A stretch of 35,438 nucleotides of DNA from Rodentibacter rarus (lineage in GTDB: Bacteria > Pseudomonadota > Gammaproteobacteria > Enterobacterales > Pasteurellaceae): assembly GCF_001998965.1 (NCBI RefSeq), contig NZ_MLHJ01000127.1, forward strand, positions 1-35,438, read 5' to 3'. A model generated the notes under the pieces. It saw only the letters and a program-made list of their open reading frames with translations, did not search any database and was not told where the DNA came from. A program made the position numbers and the translations under genes. Of the stretch, positions 35,234 through 35,438 are shown piece after piece. Position 1 is the first letter of the stretch, and each line of letters starts with the position of its first letter.

Positions 35234-35264
35234 ATTATCCTCCGTTTGCTGATAAAAACGGCAC

Positions 35265-35270
35265 ATTATA
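35265..35270 (-). promoter_or_regulatory. -10 box for the PF10136 gene
   Basis: TATAAT on minus, about 32 bases before the chosen TTG start. The -35 region is poor. It argues against the longer N-terminal readings. Confidence 0.45.
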
Positions 35271-35365
35271 CCGATTCGTGAGGAAAGGGGAAGTAGGCGG
35301 AATAATCTAATCAATAGGAGGAATTCATCACAAAAGTGCGATTAAAAATTTTCCATTTTTTCGGT

Positions 35366-35438
35366 ATTATGTAGCAAATGCACAAAAATAGAAATTTTAA
35401 CAGAACGTAGGGACACACTGCGTGTGTCCGTTATAAAA
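35366..35438. repeat. Dispersed repeat, copy 2 (cut by window end)
   Basis: Piece A (35366-35400) repeats 23705-23740. Piece B (35406-35438) repeats 23782-23814 in opposite orientation and holds GGACACAC-TGC-GTGTGTCC, an 8-bp perfect hairpin. Confidence 0.65.

Noticed and set aside
1-35438. CRISPR arrays, tRNA and rRNA genes
   Set aside because: No regularly spaced repeats and no cloverleaf or rRNA segments noticed anywhere in the window.

Overview
The window comes from the Pasteurellaceae, most likely a Haemophilus or Aggregatibacter relative. The 9-base uptake signal AAGTGCGGT/ACCGCACTT occurs about twenty times. The gene content (sapABCDF next to ycjX, a glgBXCAP cluster, upp-uraA-hda) is typical of the family. 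No species is claimed. No rRNA, tRNA or CRISPR array was seen.

Layout. (1) 1-3412: a surface-lipoprotein cassette with a TbpB-like lipoprotein cut by the window edge, an unknown four-helix membrane protein, and a Slam-type outer-membrane translocon. (2) 3483-7660: a YdjA-like nitroreductase, sppA, a Fic-domain gene with Gln in place of the catalytic His, and a bile acid:Na+ symporter-family transporter. (3) 7719-13126: the sapABCDF operon (antimicrobial peptide/heme-type ABC importer), read leftwards. (4) 13193-17183: a ParE/RelE-type toxin with a very short antitoxin, coupled to ycjX; then a VirK/YbjX (DUF535) gene and ycjF. (5) 17184-19450: a graveyard. I read 17190-19158 as a deleted Mu-like transposable prophage with 22-bp inverted ends. 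It holds a frameshifted repressor, a frameshifted ner, a broken D12 adenine methylase at the far end, and a perfect 12-base Neisseria DNA uptake sequence. An IS200-type transposase stump abuts it. (6) 19480-30045: glycogen metabolism in the order glgB-glgX-glgC-glgA-glgP, read leftwards, with hairpins and repeats in the gaps and a candidate CRP-dependent promoter at the head. (7) 30341-33104: upp, uraA and hda (uracil salvage and DnaA inactivation). (8) 33266-35438: a gene of the family annotated as 'site-specific recombinase', then the second copy of a dispersed repeat.

How it works together. The glg genes build glycogen from glucose-1-phosphate (GlgC, GlgA, GlgB) and degrade it (GlgP, GlgX). 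Upp and UraA take up and salvage uracil. SapA-F import peptides. Slam exports the adjacent lipoprotein to the cell surface. The most novel material is the prophage relic with its Neisseria signature, the three-gene Slam cassette with an unexplained middle gene, and the overlapping hairpins between glgA and glgP.
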